Positions 54,422 through 63,441 of a stretch of 64,000 nt of DNA are shown piece by piece; position 1 is the stretch's first letter; every line of letters begins with the position of its first letter. The stretch is from positions 41,249-105,248 of the forward strand of contig NZ_JABAIT010000017.1 of NCBI RefSeq assembly GCF_012843265.1, read 5' to 3'. Below the pieces are notes generated by a model that had not been told where the DNA came from, did no database searches, and saw nothing but the letters and a program-made list of their open reading frames with translations. Origin of the DNA: Bacillus sp. DNRA2. Its GTDB lineage: Bacteria; Bacillota; Bacilli; Bacillales; Cytobacillaceae. Both the position numbers and the translations under genes were made by a program.

Positions 54422-55507
54422 ATGGGAAATACAGCAATTGAACAAAAAAATAACAAATATTTGGTCATGAATAGGTTAGTCTATCCTGAAACAATTAACG
54501 AACGCGAATTAGATATCATAATCGGAAGAAAAGTAGGAGGTCTGTTGCCGGTTGCGACGGAAACGTCGAAAAAGAGTGTAATGGTAAAAAGCACCTTTGA
54601 AAATATGACTCCATTAAAATCCTATTTTAGTGGCAATGTCAGTAAGAAAATGTTCCTAGATATCATCATTCAGCTTGTTGCGATTGTGAAGGACTGTGAA
54701 AAGAATCTTATGAATGTAAACAATCTTATGCTAGATTGGGAGTACATTTTTCTTACGCCAAGAACCAAAACAGTTCAATGTTTTTTCTGGCCTGTTTTTA
54801 ACAATCAATCTGATCAAGATCTGGCCGGATTTTTTAAAGAGATTCCATTTCGGGTTGTTTTTTCGAAGCAGGATGACCATGACTATATCACTGATTACTT
54901 GCAGTATTTTAATAGCCAAACCATTTTTTCAATTAATAGTTTTGAGAAAATGATTCTTGAATTGATGGGTAAAGGTATGGATAACAAGGCACACCGACAA
55001 TTTGTACCACCTTTAAAACAAGAGCAAGTGAAGAGATGTTCAAAGTGTGGAAATGTTTGTGAGGAAAGCGCGAAGTTTTGCATCGTCTGCGGTACACCCA
55101 TTCAAGTTAATATGATGGAAAGAGAAACGGCAAAGCCATCAGACTATCCTGGAATATCGCAAAGATATGTGGAGGGGACAACCGTCTTAAATGCTGATTT
55201 TGATGAAAAATCAAGCTTTCCATACTTGATAAGGGAAAAGACGCAAGAGAGAATTGACGTAAACAAGTCTACATTTAGGATTGGGAAGGATAAAAGATCC
55301 TGTGACTATAGTGTAATAGATAATAACGCAGTTAGCCGAAATCATGCGAGTATTATTAGTAAAGATGGGCGTTATTTTATTATTGATCATCATTCAACTA
55401 ATAGCACCTATGTAGATGGAAGGATTATTGCGGTACAAACAGAGGTGGAAATCTTTTCTGGAACAAAGTTAAGATTGGCCAATGAATCCTTTGTCTTCTA
55501 TCTTTAA
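54422..55507 (+). CDS. DUF6382-type protein with zinc ribbon and FHA domain
   Basis: This 361-residue cytosolic protein has an N-terminal domain (~1-200; LPVATETSKKSVMVKSTFEN, resembling the kinase-like N-domain of EssB-related DUF6382 proteins). A zinc ribbon follows (~203-225; CSKCGNVCEESAKFCIVCG, four Cys). A C-terminal FHA domain (~268-361) contains RIGKDKRSCDYSV, then NAVSRNHASI and HSTNSTYVDG, the canonical phosphothreonine-binding loops. FHA domains bind phosphothreonine, so it may link the secretion system to Ser/Thr kinase signalling. It stands at the end of the island, after the array; whether it belongs to the T7SS is inferred from place and domain type. Confidence 0.8.
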   Translation: MGNTAIEQKNNKYLVMNRLVYPETINERELDIIIGRKVGGLLPVATETSKKSVMVKSTFENMTPLKSYFSGNVSKKMFLDIIIQLVAIVKDCEKNLMNVNNLMLDWEYIFLTPRTKTVQCFFWPVFNNQSDQDLAGFFKEIPFRVVFSKQDDHDYITDYLQYFNSQTIFSINSFEKMILELMGKGMDNKAHRQFVPPLKQEQVKRCSKCGNVCEESAKFCIVCGTPIQVNMMERETAKPSDYPGISQRYVEGTTVLNADFDEKSSFPYLIREKTQERIDVNKSTFRIGKDKRSCDYSVIDNNAVSRNHASIISKDGRYFIIDHHSTNSTYVDGRIIAVQTEVEIFSGTKLRLANESFVFYL

Positions 55508-55525
55508 ATCAATTGTTTAAAATAA

Positions 55526-55557
55526 AAAAGATGTTTCCCGATTCGGGAAGCATCTTT
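55526..55557. terminator. Bidirectional terminator
   Basis: AAAGATG..TTCCCGA pairs with TCGGGAA..CATCTTT, flanked by A-run and T-run. It serves both the FHA gene and the convergent YciI-like gene. Confidence 0.85.
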
Positions 55558-55811
55558 TACTTTGTCATCCACTCTTTCACGACGATGGTAGACGAGCCAC
55601 TTTTAATAAGAGGGTCTAATTGGCCAATTCGCTGTGCCTCGGTGAACGAACCAGCTCGGATAATATAAGCCCCACCCGTAGCATCACTAAACGGGCCGTA
55701 CATTTCTAATTTGTTTTCCTTTTTGAGACGATTGAGATACTCGTAATGGGCAGGAATCTGCTCTGGGTCGAATTTTTCTGTTCTAGTTGTAATAAATAAG
55801 TACTTGTTCAA
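55557..55811 (-). CDS. YciI-like family protein
   Basis: This 84-residue protein with a ferredoxin-like alpha/beta pattern opens MNKYLFITTRTEKFDPEQIP and has the family segment HYEYLNRLKKENKLEMYGPF and DATGGAYIIRAGSFTEAQRI. Its final part carries DPLIKSGSSTIVVKEW. YciI-like proteins are small dimers of poorly known, possibly enzymatic, function. The start is taken as TTG at 55811, because GGAGGAG lies six bases before it; an ATG six codons upstream (55829) has no ribosome binding site and overlaps that motif. Confidence 0.8.
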   Translation of the reverse strand: MNKYLFITTRTEKFDPEQIPAHYEYLNRLKKENKLEMYGPFSDATGGAYIIRAGSFTEAQRIGQLDPLIKSGSSTIVVKEWMTK

Positions 55812-55954
55812 AGGCAACTCCTCCGTCATTAGAACAATATGATAACATTATTTTATCACTATTTTGAATTTTGTGTTATTATTTTTGTGGTTGCTGCTTT
55901 TGCTCGGCGTTATATTTGTTGCTTTTTGTCGAAAAGCGGTTAAATGGCTAAATT

Positions 55955-56049
55955 CGTCGGATAAACTGTGGATATCGTCGGATAAACGGAAAGATTCGTC
56001 GGATAAATAGCAAAATTCGTCGGATAAACGCAGCAAAACGTCGGATAAA
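55955..56049. repeat. Five direct repeats with exact 21-bp period
   Basis: CGTCGGATAAA occurs at 55955, 55976, 55997, 56018 and 56039, always 21 bases apart, with variable 10-base spacers. It lies between the YciI-like gene and the guaA leader. An open reverse frame through it (RLSDE-type repeats) has no ribosome binding site. Confidence 0.9.
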
Positions 56050-56123
56050 ATCAGACGACTCCCATTTGAACCGTCCTAAAGCAATGCTATCGTCTTGAAA
56101 TAGCTAATAATGTCGAGAATTGC

Positions 56124-56153
56124 TTGACCAAAAAATTATTGTACTGATAAAAT
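56124..56153 (+). promoter_or_regulatory. Candidate guaA promoter
   Basis: TTGACC (56124-56129), an 18-base spacer and TAAAAT (56148-56153), placing the transcript start about 15 bases before the riboswitch. Confidence 0.55.
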
Positions 56154-56174
56154 AATCAAGGAACTATTACATAA

Positions 56175-56245
56175 CCTTCATATACACTCGAAAATATGGT
56201 TCGAACGTTTCTACCAGATCACCGTAAATGATTTGACTATGAAGG
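56175..56245 (+). promoter_or_regulatory. Guanine riboswitch of guaA
   Basis: This is a purine aptamer: P1 CCTTCAT/ATGAAGG, P2 loop region AATATGGTTCGAACGTTTCT with the conserved ATATGG, then CTACCAGATCACCGTAAATG and TTGACTATGAAG. The specificity base in the GACTAT joint is C, as in guanine-binding members. It should shut off guaA when guanine is ample. Confidence 0.9.
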
Positions 56246-56272
56246 CAGATTAAACAGTATATTTGCACCTAT

Positions 56273-56321
56273 ACTAGAATTCTGCTTTTGTGAATAACGA
56301 GGGGAGAATTCTAGTTTTTTT
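56273..56321 (+). terminator. Riboswitch-controlled terminator of guaA
   Basis: ACTAGAATTCT (56273-56283) pairs with AGAATTCTAGT (56305-56315), followed by seven T. It is the expression platform of the guanine riboswitch. Confidence 0.85.
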
Positions 56322-56373
56322 GTTTATGGTTTATAATAAGTGCAAGATTAATTTTGATAAAGAGGTGTCCAAA

Positions 56374-57927
56374 GTGACAGAAAAGTCGGAGTTTAAGGAT
56401 TTAGAGAAAATTATTGTGCTTGATTTCGGAAGTCAATATAACCAACTCATCACGCGTCGAATCCGTGAGTTTGGTGTATTTAGTGAGCTTCACCCGCACA
56501 CAATTACAGCAGATGAGCTCAAAGCGTTAAATCCAAAAGGAATTATTTTTTCAGGCGGTCCTAACAGTGTTTATGATGAAAACTCATTTCGCGTTGATGA
56601 AAAAATCTTTGAATTAGGATTGCCAATTCTCGGAATCTGTTATGGTATGCAGCTAATGACTGTAAGCTTAGGTGGTACAGTTGAGCAGGCTAAACAGCGA
56701 GAGTATGGTAAAGCTGAAATTAAAGTAGAAAACCAAACTAAGTTATTCTCAGAATTACCAACAGAACAAGTAGTTTGGATGAGTCATGGAGACCTTGTCA
56801 CAAAAGCTCCGGAAGGATTTACTGTTGACGCAACAAGCCCTAGCTGTCCAATTTCTTCAATGAGCGATGAAAATCGTAAATTTTATGGTGTCCAATTCCA
56901 TCCAGAGGTTCGTCATTCAGTGTACGGAAACGAGTTATTAAAGAACTTCGTGTTTGGTGTATGCGGTAGCGAAGCAAACTGGTCAATGGAAAACTTCATC
57001 GAGTTAGAAATGAAAAAGATTCGTGAATTAGTAGGCGATAAAAACGTACTTTGTGCATTAAGTGGCGGTGTTGATTCTTCCGTTGTTGCTGTGTTGATTC
57101 ATAAAGCAATTGGTGATCAATTAACATGTATCTTTGTTGACCACGGTTTATTACGTAAAGGTGAAGCGGACAGTGTTATGAAAACATTTGCTGAAGGCTT
57201 CCACATGAACGTCATCAAGGTTGATGCAAAAGAAAGATTTATGTCTAAGCTTGAAGGGGTTTCAGATCCTGAAAAGAAACGCAAAATTATCGGTAATGAA
57301 TTTATCTATGTATTCGATGATGAGTCCCATAAGCTAGAAGGCATTGATTTCTTAGCTCAGGGTACCCTTTACACTGACATTATTGAGAGTGGTACTGCAA
57401 CCGCACAAACAATTAAGTCACATCATAACGTTGGTGGACTACCAGAGGACATGCAATTTACATTAATCGAACCGTTAAATACTCTATTCAAAGACGAAGT
57501 ACGTGCATTAGGTACTGAGCTAGGTATTCCGGATGAAATCGTGTGGAGACAGCCATTCCCAGGTCCAGGACTTGGTATTCGTGTGCTTGGCGCTATCACA
57601 GAGGATAAATTGGAGATTGTTCGTGAATCAGACTATATTCTTCGTGAAGAAATTAAAAAAGCAGGACTTGATCGAGATATTTGGCAATACTTCACAGTAC
57701 TTCCAGATATCCGTAGCGTGGGCGTAATGGGAGATGCTAGAACTTACGATTACACAATCGGAATTCGTGCGGTAACCTCTATTGACGGCATGACATCAGA
57801 CTGGGCCCGCATTCCTTGGGAAGTTCTTGAAACGATTTCTACTCGGATTGTAAATGAAGTTGCCCATATCAACCGCGTTGTTTACGATATTACAAGTAAG
57901 CCACCTGCAACAATTGAGTGGGAATAA
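56374..57927 (+). CDS. guaA: GMP synthase (glutamine-hydrolysing)
   Basis: This 517-residue enzyme makes GMP from XMP, glutamine and ATP. The glutamine amidotransferase domain (~12-200) has GICYGMQ (nucleophile Cys89) and FHPE. The ATP pyrophosphatase domain has the P-loop SGGVDSS (from Ser230). The C-terminal dimerisation domain ends in the conserved [13 protein letters not shown] at 56374 behind AAAGAGGTG is chosen; a longer frame from 56290 begins inside the terminator. Its expression is under a guanine riboswitch. Confidence 0.97.
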   Translation: MTEKSEFKDLEKIIVLDFGSQYNQLITRRIREFGVFSELHPHTITADELKALNPKGIIFSGGPNSVYDENSFRVDEKIFELGLPILGICYGMQLMTVSLGGTVEQAKQREYGKAEIKVENQTKLFSELPTEQVVWMSHGDLVTKAPEGFTVDATSPSCPISSMSDENRKFYGVQFHPEVRHSVYGNELLKNFVFGVCGSEANWSMENFIELEMKKIRELVGDKNVLCALSGGVDSSVVAVLIHKAIGDQLTCIFVDHGLLRKGEADSVMKTFAEGFHMNVIKVDAKERFMSKLEGVSDPEKKRKIIGNEFIYVFDDESHKLEGIDFLAQGTLYTDIIESGTATAQTIKSHHNVGGLPEDMQFTLIEPLNTLFKDEVRALGTELGIPDEIVWRQPFPGPGLGIRVLGAITEDKLEIVRESDYILREEIKKAGLDRDIWQYFTVLPDIRSVGVMGDARTYDYTIGIRAVTSIDGMTSDWARIPWEVLETISTRIVNEVAHINRVVYDITSKPPATIEWE

Positions 57928-57961
57928 GCTAATTAACTAAAAAATGATATATACGAACGAT

Positions 57962-57997
57962 AAAAAAACGAACATGAATAATGTTCGTTTTTTTATG
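57962..57997 (+). terminator. Terminator of guaA
   Basis: AAAAAAACGAACAT pairs with ATGTTCGTTTTTTT around a short loop. Confidence 0.85.
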
Positions 57998-58027
57998 TTG
58001 ACGCATGTTATGTTGATATAGTAATAT
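57998..58027 (+). promoter_or_regulatory. Candidate pbuG promoter
   Basis: TTGACG (57998-58003), an 18-base spacer and TAATAT (58022-58027), upstream of the second riboswitch. Confidence 0.6.
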
Positions 58028-58053
58028 ATAAAAGTGCTTAAGAATATAATAGA

Positions 58054-58131
58054 TTTACCATCGTATAATATTGGGGATAAGGCCCAAGAGTTTCTACCGA
58101 GCTGCCGTAAATAGCTTGACTACGAGGTAAA
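58054..58131 (+). promoter_or_regulatory. Guanine riboswitch of pbuG
   Basis: P1 is TTTACC..TCGTA against TACGA..GGTAAA. The core has ATAATATTGGGGATAAGGCC, GTTTCTACCGAGCTGCCGTA and AATAGCTTGACTACGAGG. The C in GACTAC points to guanine/hypoxanthine. The P2 loop differs from the usual ATATGG (ATATTGGGG), so its fold deserves a check. Confidence 0.88.
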
Positions 58132-58201
58132 GTGTAATATATGGGGAAATTCTATTGCTATTATCTTTAAACTCTTCTCCCATCTTTACCTACCTCATGT
58201 C

Positions 58202-58233
58202 AATGCTCCAGAAAGCTCTCGGAGCATTTTTTA
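58202..58233 (+). terminator. Riboswitch-controlled terminator of pbuG
   Basis: AATGCTCC (58202-58209) pairs with GGAGCATT (58221-58228), followed by TTTTT. Confidence 0.85.
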
Positions 58234-58262
58234 TTTTAGGAAAAATCATGAGGAGGAAGACC

Positions 58263-59588
58263 ATGAAGAAGTATTTTCAGTTTGAAGAGCTAGGTACAAA
58301 TTATCGCCGCGAAATATTAGGTGGACTCACAACGTTTTTAGCAATGGCTTATATTTTAATTGTCAATCCGCTTACGCTAACATTAGCAAATATTCCAGAT
58401 TTACCAAATCGCATGGATCACGGGGCTGTTTTCGTAGCAACTGCACTTGCAGCTGCGGTTGGTTCGATTGTCATGGGCTTGCTTGGGAAATTCCCGATTG
58501 CGCTTGCTCCGGGTATGGGTTTAAATGCGTTTTTTGCCTATACAGTAGTATTAAGCAGTGGTATGCCATGGCAGCATGCTCTTGGCGCAGTATTTATTTC
58601 AAGTGTCTTTTTCTTGATTTTAACCTTAACAGGCTTTCGCGAAAAGCTTATTAATGCAATCCCAGTTGAATTAAAGCACGCAGTTGGGGCGGGTATTGGA
58701 CTATTTATTACATTTATTGGACTTAAGAATGCTGGAATCATTGTCAACAACGATGCAACATTGGTTGGATTAGGTGATTTAACAAACGGAAATACATTGC
58801 TTGCGATTTTCGGTATTGTCATTACAGTCATTTTAATGACAAAGAAAATAAATGGTGGCGTATTTTATGGAATGATTATTACGGCAATTGTGGGGATGAT
58901 CTTCAATCTAATCGATATTCCAACTAAAGTTGTGGATGCGATCCCTAGTATTGAACCAACCTTCGGCCAAGTATTTACGTCTTTCGGAGATAGTTCGTTT
59001 TATACATCAGAAATGCTCGTGATTATATTAACTTTCTTATTCGTTGATTTCTTCGATAACGCAGGAACTCTTGTAGCGGTTGCTAACCAAGCGGGCTTAA
59101 TGAAGGACAACAAGCTTCCGAATGCTGGAAGAGCGTTATTAGCAGATTCAATTGCATCTTTAGTAGGTTCAATTTTTGGTACATCAACAACAACTTCATA
59201 TATTGAATCGTCAGCAGGTGTTGCAGCTGGTGCGAGAACGGGCTTTGCAGCATTGGTTACGGCGGCATGTTTCTTGTTATCGCTATTCTTTTTCCCTTTA
59301 TTATCAGTTATTACTGCTCCGGTTACTTCAGCGGCTTTAGTAATTGTTGGGGTGCTTATGGTATCGTCTCTAGCTGAAATCAAATGGTCAAAATTTGAAG
59401 TTGCGGTTCCGGCATTTTTAACAATGGTGGCTATGCCGCTTACTTATAGTATTGCCACAGGTATTGCGGTTGGATTTATCTTCTACCCAATCACGATGAT
59501 TATGAGTGGTAAAAGAAAAGAAATCCATCCAATTATGTACTTGTTCTTTGTAATCTTTGTGTTATATTTTGCCTTCTTAAAAGAATAG
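58263..59588 (+). CDS. pbuG: Guanine/hypoxanthine permease (AzgA/NCS2 type)
   Basis: This 441-residue membrane protein of 12-14 segments belongs to the AzgA-like purine permeases. Family parts are TNYRREILGGLTTFLAMAYI at the start, APGMGLNAFFAYTV (~82-95) and DFFDNAGTLVAVA (~263-275). TTTSYIESSAGVAAGARTG (~311-329) is in the substrate site region. It imports guanine and hypoxanthine by proton symport. AGGAGGAAG precedes the ATG at 58263; the longer frame from 58155 lies in the leader. The guanine riboswitch upstream supports PbuG. Confidence 0.93.
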   Translation: MKKYFQFEELGTNYRREILGGLTTFLAMAYILIVNPLTLTLANIPDLPNRMDHGAVFVATALAAAVGSIVMGLLGKFPIALAPGMGLNAFFAYTVVLSSGMPWQHALGAVFISSVFFLILTLTGFREKLINAIPVELKHAVGAGIGLFITFIGLKNAGIIVNNDATLVGLGDLTNGNTLLAIFGIVITVILMTKKINGGVFYGMIITAIVGMIFNLIDIPTKVVDAIPSIEPTFGQVFTSFGDSSFYTSEMLVIILTFLFVDFFDNAGTLVAVANQAGLMKDNKLPNAGRALLADSIASLVGSIFGTSTTTSYIESSAGVAAGARTGFAALVTAACFLLSLFFFPLLSVITAPVTSAALVIVGVLMVSSLAEIKWSKFEVAVPAFLTMVAMPLTYSIATGIAVGFIFYPITMIMSGKRKEIHPIMYLFFVIFVLYFAFLKE

Positions 59589-59600
59589 ACATTAGCTGTG

Positions 59601-59631
59601 AAAGGCCGTGGATTGTCCACGGCCTTTTTTT
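59601..59631 (+). terminator. Terminator of pbuG
   Basis: AAAGGCCGTGGA pairs perfectly with TCCACGGCCTTT, followed by TTTT. Confidence 0.9.
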
Positions 59632-59689
59632 GTGTCTTATTATTTGTTCTCCTTTATAGGGAACCTGTGATTTTGACTATGGTTTTCCA

Positions 59690-59719
59690 TTGACTTGCAA
59701 AAGTGCTTGAATGTAATAT
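59690..59719 (+). promoter_or_regulatory. Candidate glcT promoter
   Basis: TTGACT (59690-59695), an 18-base spacer and TAATAT (59714-59719), 42 bases before the start codon. Confidence 0.55.
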
Positions 59720-59761
59720 GGGGGTTAGTATAGTTGAATAATGTTGAAGTGAGGAGAGCCA

Positions 59762-60601
59762 ATGAGGGTAGAAGTAGAAAAGGTCTTAAATAACAACGTG
59801 CTGATTGCGAAGCATACCTCTTTTGGTGAAGTAGTAATTATTGGTAAAGGGGTTGGCTTTAACCGAAAAAAGGGAGACCCTATTGATACCAACACAGTTG
59901 AAAAACTGTTTGTATTAAAGGACGAAAAGGAGCAAAAAGATTATATAAAGCTGCTTCCATTTGTCGATAATGATCTCCATGAAGTAATTATTTCAGCTAT
60001 CGACTTAATTAAAACGAAAGCAAATGCTCCGCTCAATGAACACATCCATGTGGCTTTAACTGACCATTTAATGTTTACTTTTAATCGAATGAGTAAGGGA
60101 ATGGAAATTCGTAACCCGTTCCTTGTTGAAACGAAAACGCTTTACCCTTTTGAATATGGTATTGCGCGGGATGTTGTTAATCACATTGCTTTAAAAACTG
60201 ACATTTCAATGCCTGAAGGGGAAATTGGTTTTATTGCTCTCCATATTCACAGTTCTATCATGAATCGTGAATTATCTGAGGTTAATCAAGATTCGCAACT
60301 TGTGACAAAACTAGTAAATATGATCGAGGATCAATTGAAAATTAACATAAATAAAGACAGTATTGATTACACAAGACTCGTGCGCCATCTGCGTTATACG
60401 ATTGAACGGGTAAAAAATGGCGAACGTGTCGAAGAGCCAGAGAAAATTTCTTCCCTCTTGAAAGAAGAGTATCCTGTGTGTTACAATTTGTCATGGAAAC
60501 TCATTAAGGTTTTACAACAAGCATTGTCAAAGCCGGTTTATGATGCTGAGGCAGTATACTTAACGATGCATTTACAACGGCTCCAGAAAAAAATTAAATA
60601 A
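59762..60601 (+). CDS. glcT: PtsG-specific transcription antiterminator GlcT
   Basis: This 279-residue BglG-family protein has an N-terminal RNA-binding CAT domain (~1-58; VEKVLNNNVLIAKHTSFGEV). Two PTS regulation domains follow (~70-170 and ~175-279), with conserved His in HIHVALTDHL and GFIALHIHSS. It binds a hairpin (RAT) in the ptsG leader and prevents termination unless phosphorylated by EII-Glc. The ptsG gene lies 189 bases downstream with such a leader. GTGAGGAG lies before the ATG. Confidence 0.95.
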   Translation: MRVEVEKVLNNNVLIAKHTSFGEVVIIGKGVGFNRKKGDPIDTNTVEKLFVLKDEKEQKDYIKLLPFVDNDLHEVIISAIDLIKTKANAPLNEHIHVALTDHLMFTFNRMSKGMEIRNPFLVETKTLYPFEYGIARDVVNHIALKTDISMPEGEIGFIALHIHSSIMNRELSEVNQDSQLVTKLVNMIEDQLKININKDSIDYTRLVRHLRYTIERVKNGERVEEPEKISSLLKEEYPVCYNLSWKLIKVLQQALSKPVYDAEAVYLTMHLQRLQKKIK

Positions 60602-60642
60602 TACAGTCATTATCATTTATTTACGTGTTACTGATTCGATCA

Positions 60643-60737
60643 GGCATGAGTAAAGAAGGGTAATTGAAATAAAAGTTTTTGGGTAATCTACCCTTAAGCT
60701 TTTGTTTTCTCTTACACTCTTTCCTCATGCCTTTTTT
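60643..60737 (+). promoter_or_regulatory. ptsG leader: RAT/terminator region
   Basis: GGCATGAG (60643-60650) can pair with CTCATGCC (60724-60731), which is followed by six T, giving a terminator. Between them lie GGGTAATTGAAATAAAAG and GGGTAATCTACCC, which can form the alternative hairpin bound by GlcT. The exact RAT boundaries cannot be set by eye. Confidence 0.7.
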
Positions 60738-60790
60738 ATTTTGCTTGTATGTAAGCGGTTAATGAGTAATAAAAAATGGAGGTTGTCTTT

Positions 60791-62848
60791 ATGTTTAAAA
60801 AAGCTTTTGGTGTACTTCAAAAAGTTGGTAAAGCTTTAATGTTACCTGTAGCCCTTCTTCCAGCGGCAGGTATCTTACTTGCTCTAGGTGCTGCTTTAAG
60901 AAACCCTACTTTATTGGAATTAGCACCATTTTTAGATAATAGCGGAGTTGATATGGTAGCTGCAGTAATGCAAAATGCAGGAGATATCGTCTTTGGAAAT
61001 TTAGCCCTGCTATTTGCGGTGGGTGTTGCTGTTGGTTTAGCTGGCGGTGAAGGAACTGCTGGACTAGCTGCCCTTATTGGTTACTTAATTATGAATGTAA
61101 CCATGGGTACTGTTTTAGGGATTGAACCTGGCGATGTAGGTCAAGCTACTGTACTCGGAATTTCGACATTACAAACAGGTGTGTTTGGTGGTATTATCGT
61201 CGGTATTATCGCAGCTTCTCTATACAATAGGTTTTATGAAATTGAACTTCCGTCCTATCTAGGATTCTTTGCAGGTAAACGCTTTGTTCCGATTATTACT
61301 GCTGCATCAGCTGTAATTCTTGGCCTCATCATGATTGTCATCTGGCCGCCAGTTCAATCGGGATTAAATTCGTTCTCTCATAACATGGTTAACTCAAATT
61401 TAACGCTTTCTGCTTTTGTCTTTGGGGTAATTGAACGTTCATTGATTCCGTTTGGCTTACACCACATTTTCTACTCACCATTCTGGTTTGAATTTGGAGA
61501 ATATGTAAACAAAGCTGGAGATGTAGTTAAAGGTGACCAAGCGATTTTCATGGCGCAAATTAGAGACAATGTTCAAAATTTAACAGCTGGTACATTTATG
61601 ACTGGTAAATTCCCATTCATGATGTTTGGATTACCGGCAGCGGCATTAGCAATTTATCAAGAAGCTCGTCCGGAAAGAAAAGCGGTTGTTGGTGGTTTGA
61701 TGGTATCTGCTGCCCTAACTTCTTTCTTAACTGGTATTACTGAACCGATTGAATTCTCATTCTTATTCGTAGCACCAATCCTATTTGGTATTCACGCAAT
61801 CTTTGCAGGTTTCTCGTTTATGATCATGCAACTATTAAATGTTAAAATTGGTATGACCTTCTCTGGTGGTTTAATTGACTATATTTTATTCGGTTTAATT
61901 AACCCGCAAACAAACGCTTGGCTCGTTATTCCTGTTGGTTTAGGATTCGCTGTTATTTACTATTTCGGCTTCCGTTTTGCAATCCGTAAATTCAACCTTA
62001 AAACTCCAGGTCGTGAGGTTGAAGAAGTAGAGGATGAAGTTACAGATAAAACAGGTAATGAACTTCCGTATAATATCTTAGAGGCAATGGGTGGACAAAG
62101 CAATATCGCTCACTTAGATGCTTGTATCACTCGTCTTCGTGTTTCGGTAAATGATATTAAAAATGTTGATAAAAACCGTCTAAAAAAATTAGGCGCAGCT
62201 GGTGTTCTTGAAGTAGGTAACAATATTCAAGCTATTTTTGGACCTCGTTCTGAAACGATTAAAGGCCAAATGCAAGATATTATTAGTGGGAAAAGACCAA
62301 AACCTGCATCAAACGCGGCTTCTGGAGCTCAAAAAGTTGAACAACAAATTGAAGCTGTAAACCCAAGTGCTTTGCAAAATGACACTGTAAAAGAAACAAC
62401 CATTATTTCTCCTATTAAAGGTGAAATTAAACCAATCACAGAAGTTCCTGATGCAGTATTCTCGGGTAAAATGATGGGTGATGGTTTTGCGATTGTTCCT
62501 TCAGAAGGAACTATTGTATCTCCGGTCGATGGTAAAATCGTTAACCTTTTCCCAACTAAACACGCAATTGGTATCCTTTCTAACGGTGGTCGTGAGATCT
62601 TAATCCACGTCGGAATAGATACTGTAAACTTAAAAGGACAAGGTTTCGAAACGCTTGTTTCGGAAAATGATACGGTAACACAAGGGCAGCCGTTATTAAA
62701 AGTTGATCTTGATTACATTAAACAAAATGCACCATCTATTATCACTCCAATTGTATTTACTAACCTTGAACAAGGTGAAACAATTGTATTGAAAAAACAA
62801 GGCGAAGTGGGCTTAAAAGAGGAAAATATCATTTCAATCACAAAATAA
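60791..62848 (+). CDS. ptsG: PTS glucose-specific EIICBA
   Basis: This 685-residue glucose permease takes up glucose with phosphorylation. The EIIC part (~1-410) has [18 protein letters not shown] and the glucose-family [16 protein letters not shown] (~440-510) has the phosphorylated Cys in [16 protein letters not shown]-Glc (~545-685) has [11 protein letters not shown] and the active His in [10 protein letters not shown]. The ATG at 60791 is chosen for GGAGG eight bases upstream; an ATG five codons earlier lies on that site. It is controlled by GlcT. Confidence 0.96.
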   Translation: MFKKAFGVLQKVGKALMLPVALLPAAGILLALGAALRNPTLLELAPFLDNSGVDMVAAVMQNAGDIVFGNLALLFAVGVAVGLAGGEGTAGLAALIGYLIMNVTMGTVLGIEPGDVGQATVLGISTLQTGVFGGIIVGIIAASLYNRFYEIELPSYLGFFAGKRFVPIITAASAVILGLIMIVIWPPVQSGLNSFSHNMVNSNLTLSAFVFGVIERSLIPFGLHHIFYSPFWFEFGEYVNKAGDVVKGDQAIFMAQIRDNVQNLTAGTFMTGKFPFMMFGLPAAALAIYQEARPERKAVVGGLMVSAALTSFLTGITEPIEFSFLFVAPILFGIHAIFAGFSFMIMQLLNVKIGMTFSGGLIDYILFGLINPQTNAWLVIPVGLGFAVIYYFGFRFAIRKFNLKTPGREVEEVEDEVTDKTGNELPYNILEAMGGQSNIAHLDACITRLRVSVNDIKNVDKNRLKKLGAAGVLEVGNNIQAIFGPRSETIKGQMQDIISGKRPKPASNAASGAQKVEQQIEAVNPSALQNDTVKETTIISPIKGEIKPITEVPDAVFSGKMMGDGFAIVPSEGTIVSPVDGKIVNLFPTKHAIGILSNGGREILIHVGIDTVNLKGQGFETLVSENDTVTQGQPLLKVDLDYIKQNAPSIITPIVFTNLEQGETIVLKKQGEVGLKEENIISITK

Positions 62849-62855
62849 GCTTTGC

Positions 62856-62896
62856 GGAAACCGAACTCGTTTATTGATGGGTTCGGTTTCTTTTTT
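62856..62896 (+). terminator. Terminator of ptsG
   Basis: GAAACCGAAC pairs with GTTCGGTTTC (62880-62889), followed by seven T. Confidence 0.9.
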
Positions 62897-62910
62897 TGTC
62901 TTTGCAATAG

Positions 62911-63091
62911 TCTGTGTTAAAGCTTAGTGTTGATTTTTCGTAAGTTGATTGGAGCGGAAGGCACGAAGACTCCTGCGGGAGTAGCTGGTATGGGAGACCC
63001 CACAGGCGCAAAAGCGCCGAGGAGGCTCCCAACTAGCCCCTAAGGTGCGCGAAGTGCCTGGAGCGGAAACTCGACATTCATGTTTAACACA
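62911..63091. repeat. MITE-like repeat (R2), copy 2, with terminal inverted repeats
   Basis: This element is bounded by CTGTGTTAAA (62911-62920) and TTTAACACAG (63082-63091), which are perfect inverted repeats. Inside are GGAGCGGAAGGCACGAAGAC, GCGCCGAGGAGGCTCCC and GAAGTGCCTGGAGCGGAA as in copy 1. No protein is encoded. It may be a non-autonomous mobile element. Confidence 0.85.
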
Positions 63092-63271
63092 GCCTTACAA
63101 TAAGAGGTTTTTTGGTGAAAAGTTATGTTTTCGGTTTTGCTAATCTGAAGAGGAATTATTTTGATGAGTAATTTTATAAAAATAAAGGTTGCTTATTAAT
63201 AACCAGGATGCTATTATAGAAAAACAGCGTCACCGAGGCAAATTCGATTTTAAAAATAAATAAAAAAATCG
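63092..63271. other. A/T-rich region upstream of the rRNA promoter
   Basis: No gene or repeat is recognised in these ~180 bases; they may hold upstream promoter elements of the rRNA operon (A-tracts at ~63250-63266). Confidence 0.5.
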
Positions 63272-63300
63272 TTGACTTTTTATCAAGAAGTTGATAAACT
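63272..63300 (+). promoter_or_regulatory. rRNA operon promoter
   Basis: TTGACT (63272-63277), 17 bases, then TAAACT (63295-63300), preceded by A-tracts like UP elements. A leader with the boxA-like TTCTTTGAAAACT (63337-63349) follows. Confidence 0.65.
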
Positions 63301-63441
63301 AGAAAAGTTCGCTTCTGGCGATGATGAAAAAATTGTTCTTTGAAAACTAAACAAACAAACGTCAACAATAAACAAATAATCGTGTTTCTTCTATTATATA
63401 GAGTAACACGAGCCAACGTAACTTTTATGAGCTAAATCAAC

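Noticed and set aside
55955..56049. CRISPR array
   Set aside because: Units are only 11 bases with 10-base spacers, far shorter than CRISPR repeats and spacers, and no cas gene is present.
60746..60760. cre-like sequence TGTAAGCGGTTAAT before ptsG
   Set aside because: It departs from the consensus at a central position and lies too close to the start codon to support without data.
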